Of a DNA stretch of 31,033 nt, positions 14,526 to 21,889 are shown in pieces (positions within the stretch are counted from its first letter, which is position 1; every line of letters starts with the position of its first letter). The notes beneath the pieces are model-generated. The model saw only the letters and a list, made by a program, of their open reading frames with translations. It was not told the origin of the DNA and made no database searches. Origin of the DNA: Pararoseburia sp963661325. Lineage in GTDB: Bacteria; Bacillota; Clostridia; Lachnospirales; Lachnospiraceae. The position numbers and the translations under genes were made by a program. The stretch spans positions 1 to 31,033 of the forward strand of contig CAVLBP010000011.1 in assembly GCA_963661325.1 (NCBI GenBank), read 5' to 3'.

Positions 14526-14780
14526 ATGATACAGACAACCTTAAAGATCGATGGGATGATGTGTGGTATGTGTGAGGCGCATATGAATGATGTCGTGCGC
14601 AAGAACTGCCAGATCAAAAAGGTCACATCCTCTGCAAAGGACGGCGAGACCGTGGTCATCAGCGAGAACGAACTGGATATCCCGTGGCTGAAAAAGGAGA
14701 TCAAAGCCATCGGTTATGAACTGGTTTCTTATGAGAGCAAGCCATACGAAAAGAAGGGATTGTTTGGCTTTCTAAAATAA
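14526..14780 (+). CDS. CopZ-like heavy-metal-associated (HMA) domain protein
   Basis: This 84-residue cytosolic protein is a single HMA domain. The metal site is GMMCGMCEAHM (residues 10-20), with CxxC cysteines C13 and C16 to bind Cu(I). A ferredoxin-like fold of about 70 residues follows, then a short basic and hydrophobic tail (KKGLFGFLK) that may touch the membrane or a partner. Small HMA proteins carry copper to a P-type exporter or sensor. The CsoR operator directly upstream supports copper rather than zinc or mercury. The next gene is a P-type ATPase, but of a non-copper class and 98 bases away, so its copper-exporting partner is probably elsewhere. Confidence 0.85.
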   Translation: MIQTTLKIDGMMCGMCEAHMNDVVRKNCQIKKVTSSAKDGETVVISENELDIPWLKKEIKAIGYELVSYESKPYEKKGLFGFLK

Positions 14781-14878
14781 AGAAAATTTAAGAAAATGTT
14801 TATGGAATTTTTATTGCGAAATAAGGTGTCATGCTTTATTCTGATGGTAAGAAATGGCAGTGAGGAGCGTGGCACTTT

Positions 14879-17257
14879 ATGACAAGATTCCCTGAGGGCA
14901 AAGAGACGGAGACCGAGATCAGAGGTCTTTGTGCGGAAGAAGTAGAAGAAAGGATCCGACAGGGAAAGGACAATCGTGCGGATGTGGGTACGGGACTGAC
15001 GACCGCAGAGATCATACGCTCGAATACATTTACCTATTTCAACTTTATCTTTCTCGTTATCACGATTCTTTTATGTCTGGTGGGATCTTTCCGCAATCTG
15101 ACCTTTTTACCGATCATCATTGCAAATACCCTGATTGGCATTATCCAGGAGATCCGTGCCAAGCGTACTCTGGAAAAAATGAGCATTTTAAACGCACCGC
15201 ATGCGATCGTGGTGCGTGATGGCAGTCAAAGACAGGTCGCTTCGGAAGAACTGGTTGAAGACGACGTGATCCTCTTGCGGGCAGGCGACCAGATCTGCGG
15301 AGATGCCAGCGTCTTATCCGGAGAGATCATGGTCAACGAATCACTCCTGACGGGCGAGTCCGATGAGATCAAAAAGACGCAGGGAGCCGGGCTTTTATCC
15401 GGCAGTTTCGTGGTGTCCGGTCAGTGCTATGCAAGGCTGACCCATGTAGGCATGGATTCTTACATATCCAAGTTGTCACTGGAAGCCAAGTCCATGGAAC
15501 GCACGGAGCAATCCGAGATGATCCGGTCGATCAACCAACTGGTCAAGTGGGTAGGACTTGCCATCATACCGATCGGCATTATCTTATTCTGGCAGAGTTA
15601 TTTCTATAATGGGGAAACGATCGCCCGCAGTGTGACGGCAGCCGTGGCGGCAGTCATTGGCATGATACCGGAGGGGCTCTATCTTCTGGCAACGATCGCA
15701 CTGGCACTGGGAACCATCCGGCTGGCGACCAAAAAGGTACTTTTACATGATATGAAAAGCATTGAGACCCTATCGCGGGTCGATGTCCTTTGCGTAGATA
15801 AGACAGGGACGATCACAGAACCGGGCATGCAGGTTTCCCATATCTTATGGCGCAGACAGGTCATGGAAGAAAGTGGACCAGAAGACGCCAAAGGTCTATG
15901 GAATCGGGCAACCCTACAGGGGCTGCTGGCAGATTATGTCTATGCGTCCACGGATAACAATGCAACCATGGATGCGTTGCGGGCAGCCTTGGATAAGATG
16001 ACGGAAGCCGGATCGAGCAGGCGCAGACCGTCCCGTATCGAGGCTTTCTCGTCGGCAAATAAATATGGCAGTATGACCTTTTCGGACAGCACTTATTTTC
16101 TGGGCGCACCGGAATTTATTATGAAAGAGTCCTATGGTGCGATCGCAGAGGAGATCGAACCTTATGTGCAAAAGGGCTACCGCGTTCTATTATTCGCAAG
16201 ACAGGAAGCAGACAGGGTCTTGCCACTGGGCTATGTGACCTTATCCAATCCCATCCGTGCCAATGCCAAGGAAACCTTTTCTTATTTTAAAGAACAGGAT
16301 GTGGCGATCCGTGTGATCTCGGGAGACAATCCCCAGACTGTATCTGAGGTTGCAAGACGTGCCGGGATTGAAGGAGCAGAGAATTACGTCGATGCGACGA
16401 CGTTGGATAGCAAGGCAAAGATAAGAAATGCCGTAGAGCGTTATACCGTCTTTGGCAGAGTGACACCAAAGCAGAAGCAGTTGATCGTCAAAGCCTTGCA
16501 GGAGGCGGGACATACCGTTGCCATGACCGGCGATGGCGTCAATGACATCTTAGCCATGAAAGACGCAGATTGCAGTGTGGCTATGGCATCCGGCAGCGAG
16601 GCGTGTGCGCAGGCGGCACAGGTTGTCCTTCTGGATTCGGATTTTGCCAAAATGCCGGAGGTCGTCTATGAGGGCAGACAGGTCGTCAATAATGTAGGTC
16701 GTTCTGCCAGCCTCTTTTTGGTAAAGAATATATTCTCACTTCTGATGTCGGTATTTTCGGCGGTCTTTATGATCACTTATCCGCTGGAACCGTCGCAGAT
16801 CTCCTTGATCAGTATGTTTACGATCGGTATACCGGGATTTTTGCTGGCATTGGAGCCAAACCGCGAGCGGATCAAGGGGCATTTTATGCGGGGCGTCTTA
16901 GTGCGGGCACTTCCGGCAGGACTTACGGATGTTCTGGCAGTCGGTGCGCTGGTGATCTGTGGGCAGGTCTTTTCCCTTCCTGCGGAAGATATTGCGACAG
17001 CGGCGACCCTGCTTTTATGCGTGGTCGGTTTTATGATCCTGATCAAGATATCCAAGCCGATGAGCGGCATCAAATACGCCATTGTGATCGGCAATATCGC
17101 AGGACTGATCTTTGCCGGAATCTTCTGCCATCAGTTGTTTGCCTTGAGCGCCATGTCGAAGGTATGCGTCCTTCTGATGGTCGTATTTGCTTTTGCGGCA
17201 GAATCCCTGCTGCGTTATCTGTCACTCTTGGTTGAAAAAATTGACTGTAAATTTTAG
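14879..17257 (+). CDS. CtpE-like cation-translocating P-type ATPase
   Basis: The 792-residue membrane pump has all ATPase landmarks: LLTGES (actuator), the phosphorylated aspartate D307 in DKTGT, and MTGDGVNDILAMKDADCSVAM (P domain hinge). The membrane segment before the phosphorylation site reads IPEGLYLL, a PEGL-type site and not the CPC/CPx of copper or zinc pumps; there is also no N-terminal HMA domain. This pattern matches the CtpE branch, whose mycobacterial member moves calcium, so calcium or another hard divalent ion is likely. AGGAG at 14863-14867 supports the start. Its final codons contain the -35 box of the downstream thioredoxin operon. Confidence 0.85.
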   Translation: MTRFPEGKETETEIRGLCAEEVEERIRQGKDNRADVGTGLTTAEIIRSNTFTYFNFIFLVITILLCLVGSFRNLTFLPIIIANTLIGIIQEIRAKRTLEKMSILNAPHAIVVRDGSQRQVASEELVEDDVILLRAGDQICGDASVLSGEIMVNESLLTGESDEIKKTQGAGLLSGSFVVSGQCYARLTHVGMDSYISKLSLEAKSMERTEQSEMIRSINQLVKWVGLAIIPIGIILFWQSYFYNGETIARSVTAAVAAVIGMIPEGLYLLATIALALGTIRLATKKVLLHDMKSIETLSRVDVLCVDKTGTITEPGMQVSHILWRRQVMEESGPEDAKGLWNRATLQGLLADYVYASTDNNATMDALRAALDKMTEAGSSRRRPSRIEAFSSANKYGSMTFSDSTYFLGAPEFIMKESYGAIAEEIEPYVQKGYRVLLFARQEADRVLPLGYVTLSNPIRANAKETFSYFKEQDVAIRVISGDNPQTVSEVARRAGIEGAENYVDATTLDSKAKIRNAVERYTVFGRVTPKQKQLIVKALQEAGHTVAMTGDGVNDILAMKDADCSVAMASGSEACAQAAQVVLLDSDFAKMPEVVYEGRQVVNNVGRSASLFLVKNIFSLLMSVFSAVFMITYPLEPSQISLISMFTIGIPGFLLALEPNRERIKGHFMRGVLVRALPAGLTDVLAVGALVICGQVFSLPAEDIATAATLLLCVVGFMILIKISKPMSGIKYAIVIGNIAGLIFAGIFCHQLFALSAMSKVCVLLMVVFAFAAESLLRYLSLLVEKIDCKF

Positions 17258-17269
17258 GTGTTATATAAT
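17241..17269 (+). promoter_or_regulatory. promoter of the thioredoxin operon
   Basis: TTGACT (17241-17246), 17 bases and TATAAT (17264-17269). The -35 box lies inside the last codons of the ATPase gene, so the two units can be separately controlled. Confidence 0.8.
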
Positions 17270-17271
17270 AT

Positions 17272-17291
17272 ATGTTCATTCAATGGAACAT
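17272..17291. promoter_or_regulatory. dyad at the thioredoxin operon start
   Basis: ATGTTC (17272-17277) and GAACAT (17286-17291) are inverted with an eight-base gap and cover the expected transcription start. A repressor site is plausible; the TetR protein encoded at the end of the operon is one candidate. This is inference. Confidence 0.45.
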
Positions 17292-17338
17292 AATAAAATG
17301 TAGGTGTCCATAAAGGGCAGGAAAGGCAGGAATTTATT

Positions 17339-17647
17339 ATGGTGAAAAAGATTACAAATAATGATATGACAGAGGTTTTAGCAGAAAAGGTCGCACTGGT
17401 CGACTTCTCCGCAACATGGTGCGGACCATGTCAGATGCTGGCACCGGTTGTGGATGCTTTGGCAGAGGAGATGGCAGGACAGGTCGCTGTTTATAATGTA
17501 GATGTTGATGCCAACCCGGATCTTGCTATGCAGTATAGAGTGATGAGTGTTCCGTCTTTGCTCCTTTTTAAGGATGGACAGATGGCAGGGCAGACGGTAG
17601 GCTACCAGAGCGCAGATGAGATCAAGGCATTTATTGCAAACAACTAG
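17339..17647 (+). CDS. trxA: thioredoxin
   Basis: This 102-residue thioredoxin fold has the redox site W27-C28-G29-P30-C31 and the cis-proline P72 (SVPSLLLF). It reduces protein disulfides in the cytosol, recharged by thioredoxin reductase, which is not encoded in the window. The length is normal for TrxA. It is the first gene of a five-gene unit. Its stop codon TAG forms the start of the AGGAGG binding site of the next gene, which argues for coupled translation. Confidence 0.93.
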   Translation: MVKKITNNDMTEVLAEKVALVDFSATWCGPCQMLAPVVDALAEEMAGQVAVYNVDVDANPDLAMQYRVMSVPSLLLFKDGQMAGQTVGYQSADEIKAFIANN

Positions 17648-17661
17648 GAGGCGGAACCATT

Positions 17662-18243
17662 ATGATGGACAAATTAAAAAGCATTAAAATAGATGTAACT
17701 TTAGCGGCAGTGCTCAGCGTGGTACTTGGGGTACTGCTTGTTATATGGCCGGCAACCGTGATCACAATCCTGGCGCGTGTGATCGCCATCATTCTCATGG
17801 TATCAGGGATCGTTTCTCTGATTCCTCGTCTCATGGATGATATTAAGTCTTATACATCGATCATCGTTTCTCTGCTCATCACATTAATCGGCCTTTGGAT
17901 GTTCTTGAGCCCACAGGCGGTCGCATCCATCATCCCGATCGCGATCGGTGTCCTTTTGGTGGTACATGGCGTGCAGGATCTCTCCCTTGCCATAGAGGGC
18001 AAAAAGACCAAGGCACATAACTGGTGGAGCATTCCTTTGATGGCGATCTTAAATATCGTTTTAGGCGTGCTTTGCATCTGCAATGCATTCGGTCTGGTCA
18101 AATTAGGCATGATCCTGATCGGTATCATGCTGATCTACGATGGCTTATCTGATATGTTCATCGTACATAAGGTCAACAAGGCATCCAAGGAATTTGTGGA
18201 TTCCACCATCCTTCACGAAGAAAATCTGGATGACTACATGTAA
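17662..18243 (+). CDS. HdeD/DUF308-like membrane protein
   Basis: This 193-residue protein has six hydrophobic segments arranged as three similar pairs with short loops, as in the HdeD/DUF308 family (GVLLVIWPATVITILARVIA, then GLWMFLSPQAVASIIPIAIG). The repeated WP or SP plus ALxxI pattern is characteristic. Enterobacterial HdeD is linked to acid resistance, but the molecular role of the family is unknown. The C-terminal tail is charged and probably cytosolic. AGGAGG at 17646-17651 precedes two adjacent ATG codons (17662, 17665); either could start the protein. Confidence 0.8.
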   Translation: MMDKLKSIKIDVTLAAVLSVVLGVLLVIWPATVITILARVIAIILMVSGIVSLIPRLMDDIKSYTSIIVSLLITLIGLWMFLSPQAVASIIPIAIGVLLVVHGVQDLSLAIEGKKTKAHNWWSIPLMAILNIVLGVLCICNAFGLVKLGMILIGIMLIYDGLSDMFIVHKVNKASKEFVDSTILHEENLDDYM

Positions 18244-18267
18244 GATAGGAAAGTTGGCGAAAGATTT

Positions 18268-18498
18268 ATGAGACAGATGGAGTTTAAGATGGAGAGGCAG
18301 AATCTGGTTGAAGTAGGACAGACTCTCTCGGTGACAGAAAGCAAACTCCCGAATTCCTACTACTATACGCTGGAGCATGCCTATGCCATGTCCGGCAATT
18401 ATACGACTTTGGAGCGTTTAAAGTCGCGCGAAGGCAAGGTCGTAGATATCAAGGAAACGCCAAAGGGCTTTTTTGTAACCATGGAATTTGACGAATAA
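18268..18498 (+). CDS. small 76-residue protein of unknown function
   Basis: I do not recognise a family. The protein is soluble and mixed in charge, with no membrane segment or cysteine. Its middle (YYYTLEHAYAMSGNYTTLERLKSREGKVVDI) suggests a helix followed by beta strands, and it ends FFVTMEFDE. It sits 24 bases after the HdeD-like gene and 12 before the HD-GYP gene, within a tight operon, so it is probably translated. Three in-frame ATGs are possible (18268, 18277, 18289). The last has GGAG at the best distance, so the real protein may be about 69 residues. A regulatory partner for the HD-GYP protein is conceivable but unproven. Confidence 0.65.
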   Translation: MRQMEFKMERQNLVEVGQTLSVTESKLPNSYYYTLEHAYAMSGNYTTLERLKSREGKVVDIKETPKGFFVTMEFDE

Positions 18499-18510
18499 AG
18501 AGGTAAGATA

Positions 18511-19563
18511 ATGCGATATGTTCCAGTGGGGCAACTGCAACCGGGCATGGTCTTGGGGCAGGGGCTTCATGATGCATCGGGGCGGATGCTTTTGGCACCG
18601 AATACATCACTGACAAATGAAAATATTACATACATAAAGTTTCTGGGAACCGCTGGGGTCTATATCGATGATGAGATCACAAGAGATATTCAGGTGACGG
18701 ATGTCGTGCGCCCGGAGGTCAAGAGTGAGGCGGTATCCGTGATCCAGCAGTTCTTTTGCCGTTCGGCTGAGGATGTGGAACTGGATGCAGAGGAACGTCT
18801 GGTGCGTCTTGTCGTTGAGAATGTGGTAAATGATGTGCTCTCCAACGAAGCCGTCATGTATAACATGGTCGACATCAAGACCTACAGTGATTATACCTAT
18901 TTCCACTCTATGAATACCGGCGTGATGGCTGGTATTTTGGGCGTAAAGATGGAACTCCCGGAAGATGATCTAAATGATCTGGTGACAGCGGCATTTTTGC
19001 ATGATGTCGGAAAAGTGCTTGTCCTGCCGGATCTTGTCAATGCGACACGCAAACTGACACCGGCAGAGGAAGAAGAGATGAAGAAGCACGCATGGGCGGG
19101 CTACGAGTATTTGTGCAAAGAATATTCCTTTGGCGATCAGGTCAATGAGACCGTCTATCAGCACCATGAGTGGTACAATGGCGGTGGTTATCCCGACCAT
19201 TTAAAGGGGTGGGAACTGCTGCGCAATGCCAGGATCTTAAAGGCGGCGGATGTCTATGATACCATGACTTCGCAGCGACCGGGACGCAAGTCTTACCAGC
19301 CGGCGGAGGTGATCGAATATATCATGTCGCGCACCGGCATGGAATTTGATCCCAAGGTTGTGGAGACCATGGTCGCGGGCTTTTGTATTTATCCGGTGGG
19401 AAGTGAAGTCGTCCTGTCAGATGGCAGACATGCGATCGTTGTAGAAAATCATCCGGGCTTTGTGCAAAGACCGACGGTCCGTCTCTTGGAGGATGGCAGC
19501 GAAATCAACCTGCGCGGAGACAGGAACGCATACAATATTACCATTGTAAAACTAATGATCTAG
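18511..19563 (+). CDS. HD-GYP domain cyclic-di-nucleotide phosphodiesterase
   Basis: The 350-residue protein begins with a short module seen in front of many HD-GYP proteins (MRYVPVGQLQPGMVLGQGL, residues 1-60). The HD-GYP domain follows (about 125-310). Metal and catalytic residues appear intact: H132, H164-D165 (HDVGK), H193, H218-H219 (HHEWYNGGGYP) and D247 (ADVYDTMTS). GYP at 226-228 marks the subgroup that degrades cyclic-di-GMP. A C-terminal extension of about 40 residues (SEVVLSDGRHAIVVENHPG) resembles the small beta domain found after other HD-GYP domains. There is no membrane segment or receiver domain, so it acts in the cytosol. AGAGGTAAG precedes the ATG. Confidence 0.9.
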   Translation: MRYVPVGQLQPGMVLGQGLHDASGRMLLAPNTSLTNENITYIKFLGTAGVYIDDEITRDIQVTDVVRPEVKSEAVSVIQQFFCRSAEDVELDAEERLVRLVVENVVNDVLSNEAVMYNMVDIKTYSDYTYFHSMNTGVMAGILGVKMELPEDDLNDLVTAAFLHDVGKVLVLPDLVNATRKLTPAEEEEMKKHAWAGYEYLCKEYSFGDQVNETVYQHHEWYNGGGYPDHLKGWELLRNARILKAADVYDTMTSQRPGRKSYQPAEVIEYIMSRTGMEFDPKVVETMVAGFCIYPVGSEVVLSDGRHAIVVENHPGFVQRPTVRLLEDGSEINLRGDRNAYNITIVKLMI

Positions 19564-19571
19564 GAGAGCAT

Positions 19572-20132
19572 ATGGCAAATCAGGGCAAGAATGGAATCGA
19601 TGTGATTCTTGCGGAAAGTCTGAAGGAATTAAGTAAGACAAGACCCATCGAAAAAATTACAATCAAGGAAATAACAGATAAGGCGGGCGTGATCCGTCCG
19701 ACTTTTTATAACCATTTTCAGGATAAATATGAATTGCTAGAGTGGATCGTGCGCGAAGATCTGATGGAACCGGCAATGCCGCTTTTTGATAACGGACTTT
19801 TGCGGGAGGGGATCACCTTTCTTTTTACCGCCATGGAAAAGGAACGGGAATTTTATGAGAAGGCGGTTCGCCTAGAGGGACAGAATTCTTTTGTGGAGAT
19901 GATGGAGGATGCCGTGCAGGAGTTGATCTTGCAGCGGATGAACAAGGATAAATTGCGGGAAAAGATCACGTATTCCTGGCTGAGCCCAGAGAGGATTGCA
20001 GGCTATTATGCACACATGGCGTGCAATGTCGCCGTGCAGTGGATCGAGGGCGAGATGCGGGTGCCGATAGCGGAATTGGTCGAAGTTTACGTGATCATGG
20101 CACATAAATCCATGGTCGAGATTATCAGTTGA
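19572..20132 (+). CDS. TetR-family transcriptional regulator
   Basis: The 186-residue protein has an N-terminal TetR helix-turn-helix (residues about 8-55; ITIKEITDKAGVIRPTFYNHF followed by DKYELLEWI) and an alpha-helical C-terminal domain of the type seen in DhaS-like TetR proteins. It is the last gene of the thioredoxin operon, eight bases after the HD-GYP stop, with GGAGA as binding site. A regulator at the end of an operon often represses that operon; the dyad at 17272-17291 is a possible target. The ligand is unknown. Confidence 0.87.
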   Translation: MANQGKNGIDVILAESLKELSKTRPIEKITIKEITDKAGVIRPTFYNHFQDKYELLEWIVREDLMEPAMPLFDNGLLREGITFLFTAMEKEREFYEKAVRLEGQNSFVEMMEDAVQELILQRMNKDKLREKITYSWLSPERIAGYYAHMACNVAVQWIEGEMRVPIAELVEVYVIMAHKSMVEIIS

Positions 20133-20226
20133 TATATACATATCTTCTAAAATGTATAGTGCTTTATTACAGTGGTCAGTGTTTGCATATGTAATGGAGC
20201 AGACAAGTCTCTTATACTAAAATAGC

Positions 20227-20242
20227 GGTTTCGGCAGAAACC
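20227..20242 (+). other. small hairpin in the leader of the MntP-like gene
   Basis: GGTTTC and GAAACC form a six-base stem with a GGCA loop, 36 bases before the start codon. The 20133-20277 gap also has a possible -10 box (TATACT, 20213-20218) without a convincing -35. I see no conserved core of the manganese yybP-ykoY riboswitch. Confidence 0.35.
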
Positions 20243-20277
20243 ATAGTTTGAATCTAAGTTATCGGTAGGAGGATTCC

Positions 20278-20862
20278 ATGAGTTGGATTGAGAATATATT
20301 GATCATTGCAGGTATCAGTCTTGATATTTTTGCCGCAATGGAGATTGAGGGCGCCATGCTTGCAGACATCAAGCGCAAATCGCTGATGATCGCAAGTACG
20401 ATCGTGACCTTATTACAGTTGATCTTTTTCTTTGGCGGCTATCTTGTCTGCTATGAATTGGAGAAGTATCAGGTTATTCGGGATGCAAAAGAAATCGGAT
20501 ATATCGTTGCGACGGTCGTGTTTGCCCTTTTGGGTATCCGCCTGATCGTAAAGGCGATCAAACGTGAATTTGTCCAGGAAAAGCGCAGGGATGATATCCG
20601 TGTGCGGGATTATATCAAGATCATTGCCGTTACCAGTTTTTATACCCTGTGTGCCGGTTGTGCCTGTGGCTTTGTCGGCACCTCCATTGCTATGATGGGT
20701 GTGGTCATTCTGGTATGTTCGATCTTAGTTGTTGTGTCCGGTATCTATACGGGATATCATTTTGGCTTTGAGTCTAAGACCGGAGCCTATGCTGCCGGGG
20801 CACTTTTGCTCTGGGTTGCAGGAGGCGAGATCTTACTGCGCAATGTGATACATGTGATCTAA
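20278..20862 (+). CDS. divergent MntP-like (DUF204) membrane protein
   Basis: The protein has 194 residues and six hydrophobic segments in two halves, the layout of the MntP manganese exporter family. The first half begins ILIIAGISLDIFAAMEIEG, matching the family's SMDAFAVS-type motif, with D16 at the key position. In the second half the equivalent motif is not conserved: the segment reads SFYTLCAGCACGFVG, so the second aspartate of true MntP is missing and three cysteines (C125, C128, C130) stand there instead. It may move a different metal or have another role. AGGAGG precedes the ATG. It is a single gene closed by a strong terminator. Confidence 0.65.
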   Translation: MSWIENILIIAGISLDIFAAMEIEGAMLADIKRKSLMIASTIVTLLQLIFFFGGYLVCYELEKYQVIRDAKEIGYIVATVVFALLGIRLIVKAIKREFVQEKRRDDIRVRDYIKIIAVTSFYTLCAGCACGFVGTSIAMMGVVILVCSILVVVSGIYTGYHFGFESKTGAYAAGALLLWVAGGEILLRNVIHVI

Positions 20863-20864
20863 TA

Positions 20865-20910
20865 AAAGCCTGTATATATCAAAAGAAACTTTGGTATATA
20901 CAGGCTTTAT
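20865..20910. terminator. bidirectional terminator
   Basis: AAAGCCTGTATATA (20865-20878) pairs with TATATACAGGCTTT (20895-20908), a 14-bp stem with A/T flanks. It separates the MntP-like gene from the convergent TPR gene. Confidence 0.85.
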
Positions 20911-20915
20911 GTGTC

Positions 20916-21578
20916 TTATTTTCCTTTTGTCTCAAAATTTTCCGGAGTCTTTACGGGACCATCTGTGCTGTCCTCGGTCAGAAGCCCCCGCAGGTGGCGC
21001 AGGATGCTTGGGGCAAGCATGAGGTCTTTTGACTCCACCTGTTCGATCAGATAAGAGATCTTGTCCGTTTTTCCCAGAGCCAGATAGCAATCGCCCAGCA
21101 TATTGTAATTCTGGCTGATGTCGGTACCGATGGCAACGCCGAATTCTAAGACACTGATGGCATCTGCCAGAAGCCCCTGCTCGATCAGGGCAGCACCATA
21201 GTCCTTGAGAGTAATGGTCAAAAGATCAAAATCCTCGCCGATGGACTGCATGGTCGTTAAGTTGGCAACGCCGTAGGCTTCCTTTAATTCGGTGTTGGTC
21301 TTTCCAGTCAGATTTAAGAGACGTTTTTTAGATAAATCCCTTAAGGTATTTTCCAGAGAACAAATCCTAGGATCTTTTGAGAAACCCAGTGGAAATTTAT
21401 CCAGAGGAATGGTAATATATTTAATATTGTCAAGATCAGCAGTGGGAGCAGCATTGGCAGCGGTCTCTCTCTCCCAGAAAGTCTGTGTGACTTCATCCTG
21501 CTTCTTGTTCAGGCTTTTATAACGGATGGCAAGAAAGATGCCAATGCCAAGGAAAATGGCTAAAAAAGGGAACTTCAT
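20916..21578 (-). CDS. membrane-anchored TPR-like protein of unknown function
   Basis: The protein has about 220 residues. One N-terminal membrane segment (FPFLAIFLGIGIFLAIRY, residues 3-20) is followed by a charged linker and then a helical region. The part from about residue 115 (LTITLKDYGAALIEQGLLADAISVLEFGVAIG, then NYNMLGDCYLALGK) has the spacing of two tetratricopeptide repeats, which bind proteins. I know no function. The ATG at 21578 is preferred because AAAGGA lies upstream and it starts the membrane anchor; an in-frame TTG at 21599 has no binding site. It is divergent from the small membrane peptide gene. Confidence 0.7.
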   Translation of the reverse strand: MKFPFLAIFLGIGIFLAIRYKSLNKKQDEVTQTFWERETAANAAPTADLDNIKYITIPLDKFPLGFSKDPRICSLENTLRDLSKKRLLNLTGKTNTELKEAYGVANLTTMQSIGEDFDLLTITLKDYGAALIEQGLLADAISVLEFGVAIGTDISQNYNMLGDCYLALGKTDKISYLIEQVESKDLMLAPSILRHLRGLLTEDSTDGPVKTPENFETKGK

Positions 21579-21601
21579 ACCCTGTCCTTTCTGAAACAAA
21601 G

Positions 21602-21613
21602 TCGTATCTACGA
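21602..21613. promoter_or_regulatory. small palindrome between divergent genes
   Basis: TCGTA-TC-TACGA is a near-perfect palindrome midway between the TPR gene and the 35-residue peptide gene, where it could act on both. No clear -35/-10 pair was found beside it. Confidence 0.3.
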
Positions 21614-21656
21614 TATGTTTCTTAAAATAAATGAAAACATAAGCGAGGTGTTTGAA

Positions 21657-21764
21657 ATGACATACTATAAGCAGTCAAAAAAAAGAAGGATCGCATCTGC
21701 GGCGATCATTTTGGTGATCATCGGATGTATGCTTGCTACGATGCTTCTTGCCTGTCTTCTTTAA
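21657..21764 (+). CDS. 35-residue membrane peptide
   Basis: A short open frame encodes MTYYKQSKKRR followed by one long hydrophobic helix (IASAAIILVIIGCMLATMLL, then ACLL). GAGGTG lies at good distance before the ATG. The positive N-terminus and single helix predict a membrane peptide with its N-terminus in the cytosol. It resembles other small KK/RR-plus-helix peptides in Clostridia, but I cannot assign a family. It is divergent from the TPR membrane protein, with which it may share control. Confidence 0.6.
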   Translation: MTYYKQSKKRRIASAAIILVIIGCMLATMLLACLL

Positions 21765-21815
21765 AAATATACTAAAACTGCCAGATCACGTCAACGATAT
21801 TCGTCTCTTTGGATA

Positions 21816-21843
21816 TTGAAAAGCGGGGGCAAGGTAGTATAAA
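21816..21843 (+). promoter_or_regulatory. probable promoter of the VanW-family gene
   Basis: TTGAAA (21816-21821), 16 bases and TATAAA (21838-21843), about 46 bases before the start codon. Plausible but not perfect. Confidence 0.5.
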
Positions 21844-21889
21844 ATGAACTCTGAACCGATAGAATAGAGATAATAATGATGAGGTTATT

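Noticed and set aside
14781..14878. Terminator or separate promoter between the CopZ-like and ATPase genes
   Set aside because: I found no convincing hairpin with T run and no -35/-10 pair, so no feature is called.
20133..20277. Manganese (yybP-ykoY) riboswitch before the MntP-like gene
   Set aside because: Only one short hairpin is seen; the gap lacks the two conserved loops expected for that riboswitch.
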